A stretch of DNA of 64,000 bases from Streptobacillus canis (GTDB lineage Bacteria; Fusobacteriota; Fusobacteriia; Fusobacteriales; Leptotrichiaceae): contig NZ_WOEI01000002.1 in assembly GCF_009733925.1 (NCBI RefSeq), forward strand, positions 62,001-126,000. Direction: 5' to 3'. This document shows, in pieces, positions 1 through 9,343 of the stretch. The first letter of the stretch is position 1. The number at the start of each line of letters is the position of its first letter. The notes beneath the pieces are model-generated. The model saw nothing but the letters and a program-made list of their open reading frames with translations. It was not told the DNA's origin and made no database searches. Both the position numbers and the translations under genes were made by a program.

Positions 1-1575
1 GATCAAAAGAATATGAAAAAAATTGTTGAAGAAGCACTTAGAAAATATTTGTTTCTTTTTGAGGAGAACTTACCACAAAAATATATTTTAGATAATAAGC
101 TAATGAGTAGAACTAAAGCTATAGTTAATATTCATTTTCCGAGAGATAATCATATGTATGAAGAAGCTAAAAGAAGAATACTCTATGAAGAGGCATTGAT
201 ACTTGAGATGAAAATTTTAAAGAATAGATACAATGAAAATATGAAAAATTCTAATTTATATTTTTTAGATGATAATAAAGATTTAGTAAAACAATATATT
301 TCAGGGCTAAAGTTTGAATTAACTAAAGATCAAAAAAAGATTATTGGAGAGATATATAAGGAATTAAATAATGGTAAGGTTATAAATAGATTAATTCAAG
401 GAGATGTAGGTTCAGGTAAGACAATCATATCTTTAATACTGTTACTATATATGGCAGAAAATAATTATCAAGGTGTAATTATGGCACCTACTGAAATACT
501 TGCAACACAACATTATTTAGAAGTTGTTAAAGAGTTTGAAAAATTAAATATCCATGTAGGATTATTAACTGGCTCAGTAAAAGGAAAGAAAAAAGAAAAA
601 TTATATAAAGATGTAGAAAATGGAAAAATTGATATTTTAATTGGAACTCATTCATTGCTTGAAGATAATTTGAAGTTCAATAAACTTGGATTAATAATAA
701 TAGATGAACAACATAAATTTGGTGTTGATCAAAGAAATAAGATAAGAGATAAAGGAATATATTCTAACTTAATAGTAATGAGTGCAACACCTATTCCAAG
801 GTCATTAGCATTAACGATTTATGGAGATTTAGATGTATCTGTATTAACTACAATGCCACTTGGAAGAAAACCAATTAAAACTAAATGGATAAAAAATTCT
901 AAAGAAGAAAAAGCAATGTATGAGTTTATTGATAAGAAAATTAAAGAAGGAAGACAAGTATATGTTGTCTCTCCTTTAATTGAACAGAGTGATAAATTAA
1001 ATATTTCTTCAGCAGTAGAAACATATGAACAATATTGTGAAAAATTCTCTAACTATAAGGTAGGTCTTTTACATGGAAAAATTAAAGCAAAAGAAAAAGA
1101 TGAAATAATGAATGAATTTAAAAAAGGAAGAATAGATATATTAGTTTCTACAACAGTTGTTGAAGTGGGAGTTAATGTACCTAATTCAAGTATAATAGTA
1201 ATATTAAATTCAGAAAGATTTGGACTTTCATCATTACATCAATTAAGAGGTAGAGTAGGAAGAGGAGAACATGCTTCATATTGTTTCTTAATTTCTGAAA
1301 CAAAAAATGATGTGAGTCAAAAAAGATTACAAGTAATGGAAGGTACTTTGGACGGATTTAAAATAGCTGAAGAAGATTTAAAGTTAAGAGATACAGGAGA
1401 AATATTTGGATTAAAACAAAGTGGGATATCAGAACTTAAATTACTGGATATAGTTACTAACATTAAAGAAATATCAATAGCTAAAGAATTTACAAATAAA
1501 TATTTATATAATAATTTTGGATTAATAAGAGATGAAAATTTAAAAACTGATGTTGAAAAAATATACGTCAAATAA
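1..1575 (+). CDS. recG: ATP-dependent DNA helicase RecG, 3' part
   Basis: The reading frame is open from base 1, so the gene is cut by the left edge; about 524 C-terminal residues are present against roughly 680-700 for a full RecG. RecG is a superfamily 2 helicase that remodels stalled forks and Holliday junctions. Visible motifs in order: Walker A GDVGSGKT, DEQH box (motif II) followed by KFG, SATPIPR (motif III), the second RecA lobe with TTVVEVGVNVPN, motif VI QLRGRVGRG, and a C-terminal LRDTGEIFGLKQSG segment typical of the RecG translocation region. The N-terminal wedge (OB) domain lies mostly outside the window. The gene ends about 80 bases before the next CDS with a new promoter in between. 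Identification is secure. Confidence 0.95.
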   Translation, partial: DQKNMKKIVEEALRKYLFLFEENLPQKYILDNKLMSRTKAIVNIHFPRDNHMYEEAKRRILYEEALILEMKILKNRYNENMKNSNLYFLDDNKDLVKQYISGLKFELTKDQKKIIGEIYKELNNGKVINRLIQGDVGSGKTIISLILLLYMAENNYQGVIMAPTEILATQHYLEVVKEFEKLNIHVGLLTGSVKGKKKEKLYKDVENGKIDILIGTHSLLEDNLKFNKLGLIIIDEQHKFGVDQRNKIRDKGIYSNLIVMSATPIPRSLALTIYGDLDVSVLTTMPLGRKPIKTKWIKNSKEEKAMYEFIDKKIKEGRQVYVVSPLIEQSDKLNISSAVETYEQYCEKFSNYKVGLLHGKIKAKEKDEIMNEFKKGRIDILVSTTVVEVGVNVPNSSIIVILNSERFGLSSLHQLRGRVGRGEHASYCFLISETKNDVSQKRLQVMEGTLDGFKIAEEDLKLRDTGEIFGLKQSGISELKLLDIVTNIKEISIAKEFTNKYLYNNFGLIRDENLKTDVEKIYVK

Positions 1576-1591
1576 AAAAAATTGATAAATA

Positions 1592-1620
1592 TTGATATTT
1601 ATTGATTTTTTTGCTATAAT
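1592..1620 (+). promoter_or_regulatory. Sigma-70 type promoter for first binding-protein gene
   Basis: TTGATA (1592-1597), a 17-base spacer and TATAAT (1615-1620), preceded by TG one base upstream (extended -10). It lies between recG and the 1658 gene. Confidence 0.75.
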
Positions 1621-1657
1621 ATTTGAGAATGTGAAAACAAAAATTTAGGAGGCAAAA

Positions 1658-3445
1658 ATGAAAAAAATATTATCAGCAGGATTGATACTAGCATCTTTAG
1701 GATTGTTAATATCATGTACACCTAGGAAATCAAAATCAGAAAAAGTTCAAGAAGTTAATTTAAATTTCCCTATGGAATATAAAAATGATGCAGCAGTAGT
1801 AGAAGGAGCAACTTATACTATAGGTATGGTTACATCTTCACCATTTAAAGGAATATTTTCTCCAGTACATTATCAAGATAATTTAGATGGAAATATAATC
1901 CAATTAACAAATGAAGAAATTATATGGAAAAATGAAGATTTTGAATTATTAAACGTTGAAGGTGGAATGGCAACATTATCATTAGATACAGAAAAAAATG
2001 AAATTATTATTAAATTTAGAGAAGGATTAAAATGGTCAGATGGACACCCAATGGGAGTAGATGATTTAATTTATACATATGAAGTAATTGGACATCCAGA
2101 TTATAATGGTGTAAGATTTTCTCAAGAAGATCATTATTCGATTATAGGAATGAAAGAATATAATGAAGGAAAAGCTGCTACAATTTCAGGTTTAGAAAAA
2201 GTTTCTGATACAGAGTTAAGAATACATGTAACTGAAATTAGTTCAAAAGTAGTTACAGGTGGAGGACAATTAGGTGGAGTTTCTCAATTAATGCCTAAAC
2301 ATTACTTATCAGAAATACCAGTTAAAGATTTAGAATCATCTGATAAAATTAGAAAACATCCTTTATCAAATGGACAATTTGTAATTAAAAATATAATTCC
2401 TGGAGAATCAGTAGAATTAGTTCCAAATGAACACTACTATTTAGGAAAATCAACTCTAGAAAAAGTTATAGTTAAAACATTAACGCCACAATTAGCAGTT
2501 GAAGCAATTAAAAATGGAGATTTCTTCACATACTGGGATTTACCAGGAGATTCTTATGAAAAATATAAAGAATTAGATAACTTAGTAGTATTAGGAAGAC
2601 CCGACTTATATTTACAATATTTAGGATTTAATTTAGGACATTTTGACCAAGAGAAAAATCAAAACGTTATGGATAGAGAAACTCCATTACAAGACATAAA
2701 AGTTAGACAAGCATTATCTTATGCATTAAATATTGATGAAGTTGCACAAGCATATTACAATGGGTTAAGACAAAGAGCAAATGGACAAACACCACCTATA
2801 TTTAAAAAATATTATGATTCTTCATTAGAAGGATATCCATATAACCCTGAAAAGGCAAAAGAATTATTAAAAGAAGCAGGATATGAAGATACAAATAATG
2901 ATGGAATTGTAGATAAAGATGGTAAAAACTTAGAATTATATTTTGCAACTATGGCTGGATCAGATGTTGCTGAACCAATTTCACAAGCATTCTTACAATA
3001 CTGGAAAGAAATAGGAGTTAATGTTACATTAACTACTGGAAGATTATTAGACTTTAATTTATTCTATGATAAAGTACAAGCTAATGAAGATGATATAGAC
3101 ATTTATATGGCAGCATGGGGAGTAGGAACTTCATTAGATCCAGCTTCTTCTAAAGGAAGAAGTGCTCAATTTAATATGACTCGTTTCGTAAGTGAAGAAA
3201 ATGATAAATTATTAGCGGCAATTTCAGATCCTAAAGGAATCTCAGATCCTACATATAAAGCAGATGCATATAAAGCATGGCAAAAATATTATGTAGAACA
3301 AGCTGTAGAGGTGCCTATAATGTTCAGATATAAAGTTACACCAATTAACAAAAACATTAAACAAGAAAATTTATATACAGATTCTGCAAGATCAACTTTC
3401 CCAATTGAAGTTGTAGATTCTATGCCTTTAAAAGCAACTAAATAA
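1658..3445 (+). CDS. Solute-binding lipoprotein, family 5 (OppA/DppA-like), copy 1
   Basis: A 595-residue extracytoplasmic solute-binding protein of the SBP_bac_5 family, which delivers oligopeptides, dipeptides or nickel to an ABC importer. The N terminus is a lipoprotein signal with lipobox LISC (Cys20), so the mature protein is lipid-anchored. Family signs include GLKWSDGHPM with DDLIYTYEV (about 125-145), LRQALSYALN-like region, NGQTPPIFKK and the C-terminal DIYMAAWGVG. A DTNNDGIVDKDGK stretch looks like a Ca-binding loop and is common in this family. Start ATG follows AGGAGG. No permease or ATPase genes are adjacent, so it is an orphan binding protein; its ligand cannot be read from the sequence. 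It is clearly paralogous to the gene at 3879. Confidence 0.88.
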   Translation: MKKILSAGLILASLGLLISCTPRKSKSEKVQEVNLNFPMEYKNDAAVVEGATYTIGMVTSSPFKGIFSPVHYQDNLDGNIIQLTNEEIIWKNEDFELLNVEGGMATLSLDTEKNEIIIKFREGLKWSDGHPMGVDDLIYTYEVIGHPDYNGVRFSQEDHYSIIGMKEYNEGKAATISGLEKVSDTELRIHVTEISSKVVTGGGQLGGVSQLMPKHYLSEIPVKDLESSDKIRKHPLSNGQFVIKNIIPGESVELVPNEHYYLGKSTLEKVIVKTLTPQLAVEAIKNGDFFTYWDLPGDSYEKYKELDNLVVLGRPDLYLQYLGFNLGHFDQEKNQNVMDRETPLQDIKVRQALSYALNIDEVAQAYYNGLRQRANGQTPPIFKKYYDSSLEGYPYNPEKAKELLKEAGYEDTNNDGIVDKDGKNLELYFATMAGSDVAEPISQAFLQYWKEIGVNVTLTTGRLLDFNLFYDKVQANEDDIDIYMAAWGVGTSLDPASSKGRSAQFNMTRFVSEENDKLLAAISDPKGISDPTYKADAYKAWQKYYVEQAVEVPIMFRYKVTPINKNIKQENLYTDSARSTFPIEVVDSMPLKATK

Positions 3446-3454
3446 TAAAACAAC

Positions 3455-3502
3455 AAAACATGTACTATAAACTAAATATAGGTATATAGTACATGTTTTT
3501 TA
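3455..3502 (+). terminator. Rho-independent terminator
   Basis: AAAACATGTACTATA (3455-3469) pairs perfectly with 3485-3499 around a 15-base loop, followed by T residues. A second AT-only inverted repeat (3501-3510 with 3523-3532) follows immediately. Confidence 0.75.
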
Positions 3503-3878
3503 TATAATTATAAAAAAATTTTTAATTATATATATAATAAGAGAATAGAATTTTGATATGGGAGTAAAAAGATTTTAAATATTAAAGTATATAAAGGGAA
3601 TGTAGTTATGTCTATAGAATATAAAAATTAAAAAGAAGGAATTTTAAAATATAAAAAAATATATATATGAAGTTATAAAAATAGAAAATTAAGAAAAAAG
3701 TAAAGAAATAAGTGCTAAAATCTAGCTAAAATGTTTTATTTACTATAAAAATTAAAACATATACTAAATATATTTGTATAATAAATAATATATATTTGCT
3801 AAATGTTTAAAAGGATGTTATACTAAGTCAACATAAAAAATAAAAATTAAAAATAAAACAAATATTTAGGAGGAAAAA
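3503..3878 (+). other. AT-rich intergenic spacer
   Basis: This roughly 375-base gap holds no convincing ORF on either strand. It contains an AT palindrome next to the upstream terminator, an inverted repeat ATGTTTTA (3731-3738) with TAAAACAT (3753-3760), and the promoter of the second binding-protein gene at its right end. The remainder is extremely A-rich and I see no function in it. Confidence 0.6.
3796..3824 (+). promoter_or_regulatory. Promoter for second binding-protein gene
   Basis: TTGCTA (3796-3801), 17-base spacer, TATACT (3819-3824) with an extended -10 TG at 3816-3817. The predicted leader is about 48 bases. Confidence 0.65.
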
Positions 3879-5669
3879 ATGGAAAAAATATTATCAGCAA
3901 GTTTAATACTTGCAAGTTTAGGGTTACTAGTGTCGTGTGGACCTGGACAAGCTAAATCAGAAACAGGGGGAGATGCTGGAATAAGTTTAAATTTCCCGAT
4001 AGAATACAAATCAGATGGAATAGTTGATGAAACAGCTGAATATAAAATCGGTTTAATTATGTCATCACCATTTAAAGGAGTTTTATCACCTTTACATTAT
4101 CAAGATGGATATGATTCACATTTAATTAATTTAATAAGTGAAGAAATTTTCTGGAAAAATGGAGATTTTGAAATTTTAGAAAGTGAAGGTGGAGTAGCCA
4201 CTTTAAAACTTGATTTAGAAAAAAAACAAGTAATTATTAAATTTAAAGAAGGGTTAAAATGGTCAGATGGTCATCCATTAGGAGCAGATGATTTAATTTA
4301 TACAATAGAAGTTTTAGGACATAAAGATTATACTGGAATAAGATATGATGAATCAGAGCACGGACAAATAGTTGGTATGAGTGAGTATCATGCTGGAACT
4401 GCAGATAAAATTTCAGGAATAACAAAAGTATCTGATACTGAAGTAGTTATTCAATTAAAGGAAAATAATCCTAAAGTAGTAACGGGTGGTGGACCATTAA
4501 CAAGTATTTCACAATTACTACCAAAACATTATTTATCAGATGTTGCTATGAAGGATTTAGAATCTTCAGATAAATTAAGAAAAAATCCTATTTCATATGG
4601 TAAATTTGTTGTTAAAAATGTTATTCCTGGAGAAGCATTAGAATTAGTTCCAAATGAATATTATCATTTAGGTAAGCCAAAAGTATCAAAAGTTATTTTA
4701 AAAACTTTAACTCCACAGCTTGCAGCAGAGAGTATGAAACAAGGAGAGTATCATGAGTATTTAGAAGTTCCACAAGATGCATATGATAAATATATAAATT
4801 TTGATAACCTAGCAGTAGTAGGAAGACCTGCTCTTTATTATTCATATTTAAGTTTTAATTTAGGGCATAGAGATAACGAGAAAAAAGAAAATATAATGGA
4901 TAGAGATACACCATTACAGGATATTAATTTAAGAAAAGCAATTGCGTATGCAATGAATGTTGATGAGGCAGCAAAAGCATTTTATAATGGATTAAGATCA
5001 AGAGCAAATGGTCAAACACCACCTATATTTAAAAAATTCTATGATCCAACAAATACTGGATATGAATATAATCCTGAAAAAGCAAAACAATTATTAGAAG
5101 AAGCAGGGTATAAAGATAGTGATGGAGATGGATTTGTAGATAAAGATGGTAAGAAGTTAACATTAAAATTTGCTACTATGGCTGGTTCAGATGTTGCTGA
5201 ACCTTTAGCACAATTTTGGTTACAAAATTGGAAAGAAGTTGGAATAGATGTTGAATTAACTAATGGAAGATTACTAGAATTCCAATTATTCTATGAAAAA
5301 GTACAAGCAAATGATGATGATATAGATATTTATGCAGCTGCATGGGGAGTAGGTTCTTCTTTAGATCCTGCACAAACTACTTCAAGAAATGCTGAATTTA
5401 ATATGAATCGTTTCGTAAGTGAAGAAAATGATAAATTACTTGCTGCAATTTCAGATCCAAAAGGGTTAGAAGATCCTAACTATAAAGCAGAAGCATATAA
5501 AGCATGGCATAAGTATTATTTAAGTCAAGCAGTAGAAATACCTCTAATGTTTAAGTATGAAGTAAGACCAGTAAATAAAGCGGTTAAGAGCTATAATTTA
5601 CATACTGATGATGAAAGAGCATTAAAATTTGAAGGTGTAATAGGAGCACCAGTAAAAGCGTCAAACTAA
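3879..5669 (+). CDS. Solute-binding lipoprotein, family 5 (OppA/DppA-like), copy 2
   Basis: A 596-residue paralogue of the 1658 product, similar over the full length and colinear without large gaps. The signal peptide ends in lipobox LVSC (Cys20). It shares GLKWSDGHPL, NGQTPPIFKK, the DSDGDGFVDKDGK loop, ATMAGSDVAEP and the AAAWGVGSSLDP motif. Differences concentrate in the first 40 mature residues and in the 280-330 region, which in this family lines the ligand pocket, so the two copies may differ in specificity (inference). Start ATG follows AGGAGG. It has its own promoter and terminator, so the two copies can be expressed separately. No transporter membrane subunits are nearby. Confidence 0.88.
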   Translation: MEKILSASLILASLGLLVSCGPGQAKSETGGDAGISLNFPIEYKSDGIVDETAEYKIGLIMSSPFKGVLSPLHYQDGYDSHLINLISEEIFWKNGDFEILESEGGVATLKLDLEKKQVIIKFKEGLKWSDGHPLGADDLIYTIEVLGHKDYTGIRYDESEHGQIVGMSEYHAGTADKISGITKVSDTEVVIQLKENNPKVVTGGGPLTSISQLLPKHYLSDVAMKDLESSDKLRKNPISYGKFVVKNVIPGEALELVPNEYYHLGKPKVSKVILKTLTPQLAAESMKQGEYHEYLEVPQDAYDKYINFDNLAVVGRPALYYSYLSFNLGHRDNEKKENIMDRDTPLQDINLRKAIAYAMNVDEAAKAFYNGLRSRANGQTPPIFKKFYDPTNTGYEYNPEKAKQLLEEAGYKDSDGDGFVDKDGKKLTLKFATMAGSDVAEPLAQFWLQNWKEVGIDVELTNGRLLEFQLFYEKVQANDDDIDIYAAAWGVGSSLDPAQTTSRNAEFNMNRFVSEENDKLLAAISDPKGLEDPNYKAEAYKAWHKYYLSQAVEIPLMFKYEVRPVNKAVKSYNLHTDDERALKFEGVIGAPVKASN

Positions 5670-5684
5670 ATATTTGTTTTCATA

Positions 5685-5713
5685 AAAAAAACACCTGATT
5701 TTCAGGTGTTTTT
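5685..5713. terminator. Bidirectional terminator between convergent genes
   Basis: AAAAACACCTGA (5687-5698) pairs with 5702-5713 around a 3-base loop, flanked by A and T tracts on both sides, so it works in both directions. The stop codon of the minus-strand MFS gene (5702-5704) lies inside the stem. Confidence 0.85.
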
Positions 5714-6988
5714 ATTTTTAAATATTAATAAACTAATTTGGCATAATAATATACCTGTTAGAGATAAAATTAAAGTTATTATGAAAATAGTTTTATTAAT
5801 TTCAATTCCAAATAATCCATTCGGAAATTTTAAAGGTATTATTTTGTGTATACTATCTCCGAAGTATATTCCAGCAGAAAAGAAAGCTTGAAATAATCCC
5901 ATACTAATATTCCTAAATTCTTTATCAAAATATTGTAAAGCAATAGAAATTAATGAAGTATATATTAATCCGTATCCAAATCCATTGAAAATATATGCCA
6001 TAAAAACTAAATTAGGATTATTAGTAATTATAACTATAATATAGAAAAATATGCTTGATAATATACCAAATTGCAGTACTCTTTCTATAGAATATTTTTT
6101 AATAAAGTATGTTCCAACAAGAATACTAGCTATTAGTTGAGGTGCTGCAAACATTGTATCATTATATGCTAATAGTAAAGGAATCATACCTATACTCTTG
6201 TTATAAACTATCATATTTGGCCCACTAGTAGCAAATTTAACAAAAGATTGTAAGAAAGCAATAATACAAATGTATATGAATGCTTTATTTGAAATTACTT
6301 TTTTTACCTTTTCAAAAGAAAAAGGTATTTTTTTATGTTCTATATCACTAATAAATGTTGTTAATAATAGCGTTATTATAGCTATAAATGTTGAAATTAA
6401 CCATAATAATGAATAATCTTTTATTTCATTAGCTGTACCAATATATTGTACAGGAGCTGCAATAAATTCTGCAAGTAGTGGAGCTGATGCAAGTATAGAT
6501 GTTGATACAGCAGCTTGTTCTTTAGCAAATGTTTCCGAAAAAATAACATTAAATATTGCAAGCATAGAAGCACATGCTCCCATTGAAAGTGATGATAAAT
6601 ATAATGTGTTATAATTTGGCTTAAAATATACTGATATTGAAGCTACTATCATAAACATCATACCTAACTGAATAAATAACTTTTTTCTATCCAACATATC
6701 ACTAATAAAAAATAAAGGTAGTCTAAGTATAAAACTAATAAGACCATAAGCTGCAGTAATTTGTGTAGCAAGAGCTAGATTTAAACCTAATCCACCTACT
6801 TCTACAGGATCTACTGCATATGCTTTTCTATATGCTCTGATTATACTTACACTAGACCAAAATAAAACTAATATCCAGAATATTATAATTTGTTTTTTTG
6901 ATAATCCATATTTTTTAGTTAAGTGATATATCAGGTATAAAATGATAATTATCATAAAAATAGATGATATAATTTTTGGATTTAACAT
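5702..6988 (-). CDS. Major facilitator superfamily transporter
   Basis: A 428-residue, strongly hydrophobic protein with about 12 predicted membrane spans. The loop after the third or fourth span, RLPLFFISDMLDRKK, matches the MFS motif A pattern (G/R-x-x-x-D-R-x-x-R/K), and a cytoplasmic loop near residues 215-235 (DIEHKKIPFSFEKVKK) separates the two halves. The start is supported by AAGGAG seven bases upstream on the minus strand. It is one of only two genes on this strand and stands alone, transcribed divergently from the 7115 gene. Substrate unknown; nothing in the surroundings indicates it. Confidence 0.8.
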   Translation of the reverse strand: MLNPKIISSIFMIIIILYLIYHLTKKYGLSKKQIIIFWILVLFWSSVSIIRAYRKAYAVDPVEVGGLGLNLALATQITAAYGLISFILRLPLFFISDMLDRKKLFIQLGMMFMIVASISVYFKPNYNTLYLSSLSMGACASMLAIFNVIFSETFAKEQAAVSTSILASAPLLAEFIAAPVQYIGTANEIKDYSLLWLISTFIAIITLLLTTFISDIEHKKIPFSFEKVKKVISNKAFIYICIIAFLQSFVKFATSGPNMIVYNKSIGMIPLLLAYNDTMFAAPQLIASILVGTYFIKKYSIERVLQFGILSSIFFYIIVIITNNPNLVFMAYIFNGFGYGLIYTSLISIALQYFDKEFRNISMGLFQAFFSAGIYFGDSIHKIIPLKFPNGLFGIEINKTIFIITLILSLTGILLCQISLLIFKNKNT

Positions 6989-7114
6989 TGTGAATCTCCT
7001 TTTTTAAATTTTACAGATTATTATACAGTTTTTTATAATTTAATTCAAGTAAGACTAGCAAAAAAAGCATAAATTTGCTAAACTTATACTAAGGAGATGT
7101 AAAGGAGAAAAAGA

Positions 7115-8389
7115 ATGAAAAAATATATATTTATGCTACTAATCAGTTTATCAATATTCACTTTTTCTAAAGAGATAAAAGGATTTACGACATATTTAAG
7201 TGAAAATGAGCTAAAAAAAATAGCAAAACAAGAAAAAGTAAATGAATATTTAGATAAAAATTATCCAGGTAAATATTATGCAGAAATTTTAGAAAATGGG
7301 ATATACATTTATCCAAGAATACAATATATTAAATTAAATTCTAAAGAATATAATATGAATAGTATTTTAAAGGCTCTGCCAGATATCTATATAGGGAAAA
7401 TTTTAAGAGATGTTGATTTTTTAGTTGATCCTAAGACTACAGAACTTTTAAAAGAACAAAAAATTATGAACCTATATTACAGAGTAGTTATAGATTCTGA
7501 TGGAACTGTTGGTGTAGTTATAGATGAAGTTAATGAAAATAGTGATGAAATTAAAACTGGAGTAAGTATTGATAATAAAGAAAGTATTGCAAGTTTAGAG
7601 TATACTAAGGGTAATTTTAGAGAAAATGATGTACTTGATTTTGAAACACGTATATATTTTCAAGATGTAAAAGCAGATATTAATGCAAAATATATTATGT
7701 ATAATTTTAAGAGAAATGAAAAATATATTTTTAGTGGAGGGCTTGATAAAGAAGAAGGGGTATTTGTAAAAGCTGAAGCTCAAAAATATGCATTAAGTAA
7801 TAAAATAAATTCATATGAATACTTTATTAAACCAGATATTAGTTTACAATATTCATATTCAGATACTCATAAAATTACAGCTAGAATGGGTATGAACTAT
7901 AAGATGAAGGTAATTTCAGGCTTAAAATTAGATTTAAATACTAATATTAAATATGAAAATAGATTCCTTACAAATGACTATAACATATTCTTTGAAACAA
8001 CATTAGATAGTTCACTTGACCTATCTAATAATGCAAGATTAAATAATGAGTTATACTTAAAAATTGCGACTATACCTTTACAAGAAAAATATAAAATAAA
8101 AGTATATGATGCAAAGATTATTGAAGATGATGCAATAGGAGGAGATATAGCGTTTATATTTAAGACTAATCTTGATAGCTTTAAATTATTTGATTCACAG
8201 TTATATTTCTTTAATGATTTAATAGTGTATAAAAATTATGGAAAAAAAGCAATGTTTACGGATGGTATAGGTGTAGGAATTAAGAGTAAATTCTTACCTG
8301 TTGATTTAGATGGATATGTAGGTTTTGGATTTAATTCAAATAGAAAAGTAGGAGCGCTAGGTGGACTTAGTGCAGGAATAAAATTTTAA
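7115..8389 (+). CDS. Putative outer-membrane beta-barrel protein
   Basis: A 424-residue protein with a short signal peptide (MKKYIFMLLISLSIFTFS). Residues about 60-145 contain alternating hydrophobic strands ending in YRVVIDSDGTVGVVIDEV, which resembles a POTRA-like fold but is not diagnostic. From about 145 on, the sequence alternates in the way expected of amphipathic beta-strands, and it ends in GGLSAGIKF with a C-terminal Phe, as in proteins inserted by BamA. It could be a small Omp85-related protein or an unrelated porin-like barrel; I do not recognise a named family. It ends 12 bases before the sigma-like gene and is probably co-transcribed with it. RBS GGAGAAAAAG precedes the ATG. Confidence 0.6.
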   Translation: MKKYIFMLLISLSIFTFSKEIKGFTTYLSENELKKIAKQEKVNEYLDKNYPGKYYAEILENGIYIYPRIQYIKLNSKEYNMNSILKALPDIYIGKILRDVDFLVDPKTTELLKEQKIMNLYYRVVIDSDGTVGVVIDEVNENSDEIKTGVSIDNKESIASLEYTKGNFRENDVLDFETRIYFQDVKADINAKYIMYNFKRNEKYIFSGGLDKEEGVFVKAEAQKYALSNKINSYEYFIKPDISLQYSYSDTHKITARMGMNYKMKVISGLKLDLNTNIKYENRFLTNDYNIFFETTLDSSLDLSNNARLNNELYLKIATIPLQEKYKIKVYDAKIIEDDAIGGDIAFIFKTNLDSFKLFDSQLYFFNDLIVYKNYGKKAMFTDGIGVGIKSKFLPVDLDGYVGFGFNSNRKVGALGGLSAGIKF

Positions 8390-8401
8390 TGTGAGGTAGC
8401 A

Positions 8402-9343
8402 ATGGAAAGTAAATTAGCAAAAATTATTGCAGATATAGAAAAAAATAATAAGGTTGATTTTAATAGTATTTTTGTAAGAAAAGATTTAAACGATTTAGAT
8501 GTTTTAGGAACTATAATTTATTGTTTAAAAAACAATATAGATGATGTAAATGAATCTTATGATTTAAATTATGCAGATATTGAAAATACGTATTTTAATG
8601 ATGGAGAAGTAGAAGATTACCTAAAAAACTATAATGAAAATGAAGAAGATTATTCAGATGAAGTACTTAATAGTTTTGCTAAAATAGCAATATATGAAAG
8701 TATCAAACATACTAAAATTAATTTCTCATTTAATGATGTTAAACAAGAAGCATTACTTGCTGTAATTAAATTTAAAAATGAATATTATGATAAATTTTCA
8801 AAATCATATGATATGGAATTTTTAAAAGATGTATTAAGACTTTTTGTAAGAAGAGCATTAATTAGTTATCAATATAATGAACTTTCAAATTATTCAGAAC
8901 AAGAATATTTATCTTTACTATATATCAAAATCAGTAGTGAAGTAAGCGAAGGTGAAAAATTAGAAGAAGTATTACAAAGAGTAGGGATTACTAAAGAATA
9001 TTATGAAGAATTAGCTAAAGTATTTGAAAATGAAGAATTCTCTTTAACTTATGATGAAATTAAAGAAGAAACTGAAAGAATAAAAAGAAAATATGAAATA
9101 GCATTAAATACAAATAGATTATCATTCCTAGAGGAAACAGTACTTTCAATGTATCTTGGTTTAGATGGGAAAAAATTAAGTGTAAATGAAATTGCAAAGA
9201 AAAATAGTACAGATAAAGTAACAATACAAGAATTAGTTAATACAGCAATATTTAAATTATCACTAATCTTTGATATGGAAGTATTGAATGATTTAGAAAG
9301 AATATATACTGATTTGGAGGGTATAAATGATAAGCTTATCTAA
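8402..9343 (+). CDS. Divergent sigma-70-like protein
   Basis: A 313-residue protein that aligns by eye with sigma-70 regions 2 and 4. Residues 88-125 follow the region 2.1-2.2 pattern, with DVKQEALLAVIKF where sigma-70 has the DLIQEGNIGLxxAVxKF core-binding helix. Residues 238-287 follow region 4, with LEETVLSMYLGLDG and a helix-turn-helix position. The promoter-melting Trp pair of region 2.3-2.4 is replaced (LKDVLRLFVRRAL), and the Arg/Glu/Gln -35 contacts of region 4 are not conserved (DKVTIQELV). It overlaps the Nif3-family gene by 17 bases, the position normally held by rpoD in dnaG-rpoD-yqfO type clusters. It may be a degenerated or re-purposed sigma factor. No region 1.1 is visible. Confidence 0.6.
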   Translation: MESKLAKIIADIEKNNKVDFNSIFVRKDLNDLDVLGTIIYCLKNNIDDVNESYDLNYADIENTYFNDGEVEDYLKNYNENEEDYSDEVLNSFAKIAIYESIKHTKINFSFNDVKQEALLAVIKFKNEYYDKFSKSYDMEFLKDVLRLFVRRALISYQYNELSNYSEQEYLSLLYIKISSEVSEGEKLEEVLQRVGITKEYYEELAKVFENEEFSLTYDEIKEETERIKRKYEIALNTNRLSFLEETVLSMYLGLDGKKLSVNEIAKKNSTDKVTIQELVNTAIFKLSLIFDMEVLNDLERIYTDLEGINDKLI

